A stretch of DNA of 64,000 nt from an uncultured Draconibacterium sp. Lineage in GTDB: Bacteria; Bacteroidota; Bacteroidia; Bacteroidales; Prolixibacteraceae. Position 1 is the stretch's first letter; every line of letters begins with the position of its first letter. The notes beneath the pieces are model-generated. The model ran no database searches. It saw nothing but the letters and a program-made list of their open reading frames with translations, and had not been told where the DNA came from. Positions 63,676-64,000 of this stretch are shown one piece after another. The DNA lies in NCBI RefSeq assembly GCF_963677155.1, contig NZ_OY781884.1:3840501-3904500 (forward strand), in the 5' to 3' direction. Position numbers and translations under genes: made by a program.

Positions 63676-64000
63676 ATGAAAAAAAACTTAAAACCAGGAA
63701 TCAGGGAATGGATATCAATCTTTTGGGTTTTTATTCTTTTTATAGGCAGTGTAGATGCCCAAACAGCCATGATTAATGTTCAGGCAAGAAACACAACAAG
63801 TTTAAACGGGAAGTGGACAGTGATACTTGATCCTTCGGGGGCTGGTGACTACAGGCAAGTTTGGCAGGAAAGGAAACCTCAAAAGAAGACCGATTTTGTG
63901 GAATATTCGTTCGAAGGCGGGCCGCAACTTCGTGTGCCGGGAGATTTTAATTCCCAACTATGTGAGTTAACCTATTTAGAAGGAACTGTCTGGTATAAAA
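63676..64000 (+). CDS. GH2 family enzyme, 5' part (runs off the window)
   Basis: The first 108 codons are visible. A signal peptide (about 1-29, ending VDAQ) is followed by the start of a GH2 jelly-roll sugar-binding domain (TTSLNGKWTVILDPSG, LRVPGDFNSQL, LEGTVWYK). The start resembles beta-glucuronidase/beta-galactosidase members of the family. Catalytic residues lie beyond the edge, so specificity cannot be judged. Whether GH31 and GH3 genes follow is unknown. Confidence 0.75.
   Translation, partial: MKKNLKPGIREWISIFWVFILFIGSVDAQTAMINVQARNTTSLNGKWTVILDPSGAGDYRQVWQERKPQKKTDFVEYSFEGGPQLRVPGDFNSQLCELTYLEGTVWYK

Overview
The window is a chromosomal segment of a member of the Bacteroidota. Evidence: SusC/SusD pair, one-protein hybrid two-component system (HTCS), BACON and TIG surface domains, DUF4954, DUF6249 and DUF6261 proteins, and promoters of the TTTG-N20-TAnnTTTG type. 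A high-molecular-weight rubredoxin, futalosine-pathway menaquinone synthesis (MqnB) and a very carbohydrate-rich locus suggest Marinilabiliales/Prolixibacteraceae-like bacteria, but this placement is inference.

Layout. (1) 1-5463: housekeeping/core genes on the + strand: end of guaD, a PAS/LuxR-HTH protein, a DUF4954 beta-helix protein and glmS. (2) 5464-6355: gene debris (a DUF6261 remnant) and small palindromes. (3) 6356-20107: an AT-rich accessory block in which all 14 genes point the same way. They are small stand-alone functions: SRPBCC, EVE, MarR, two Crp/Fnr regulators, SDR, esterase, membrane-kinase fusion, FAD oxidoreductase, two putative membrane-tethered regulators, secreted and lipoproteins, and an NAD(P)H oxidoreductase. 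Many gaps between genes hold a 110-135 nt imperfect inverted repeat with a shared internal block, ending in GTT(A/G)..., in the same orientation as the genes. This looks like a gene-cassette array with attC-like sites and no integrase in view (CALIN-like). (4) 20108-39315: mostly core genes in mixed orientation: fabD, an NtrC-type regulator, flavin reductase-rubredoxin, CDGSH protein, lactonase, folE, mqnB, hldD, lysoplasmalogenase, ECF sigma plus membrane partner, M64 peptidase, MscS channel, an ammonium transporter flanked by two paralogous Lrp/AsnC regulators, rlmB and an ABC-F ATPase. (5) 39316-40039: a long gap with a possible structured RNA. (6) 40040-64000: a polysaccharide utilization locus running off the right edge: HTCS, SusC, SusD, TIG-repeat surface glycan-binding protein, BACON-GH5, GH97, sialate-O-acetylesterase-like esterase, GH29, GH43, GH2, GH29 and the start of another GH2.

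How the PUL should work (inference from families): the HTCS senses an oligosaccharide in the periplasm and switches on the locus. The surface proteins (SusD, TIG protein, GH5 lipoprotein) bind and cut a beta-glucan backbone. SusC imports the pieces. The esterase, two fucosidases, arabinofuranosidase-type GH43 and beta-galactosidase strip the side chains. The set fits acetylated, fucosylated xyloglucan; the GH97 is the piece that does not obviously fit, and GH31/GH3 enzymes needed to finish the job are not in view.
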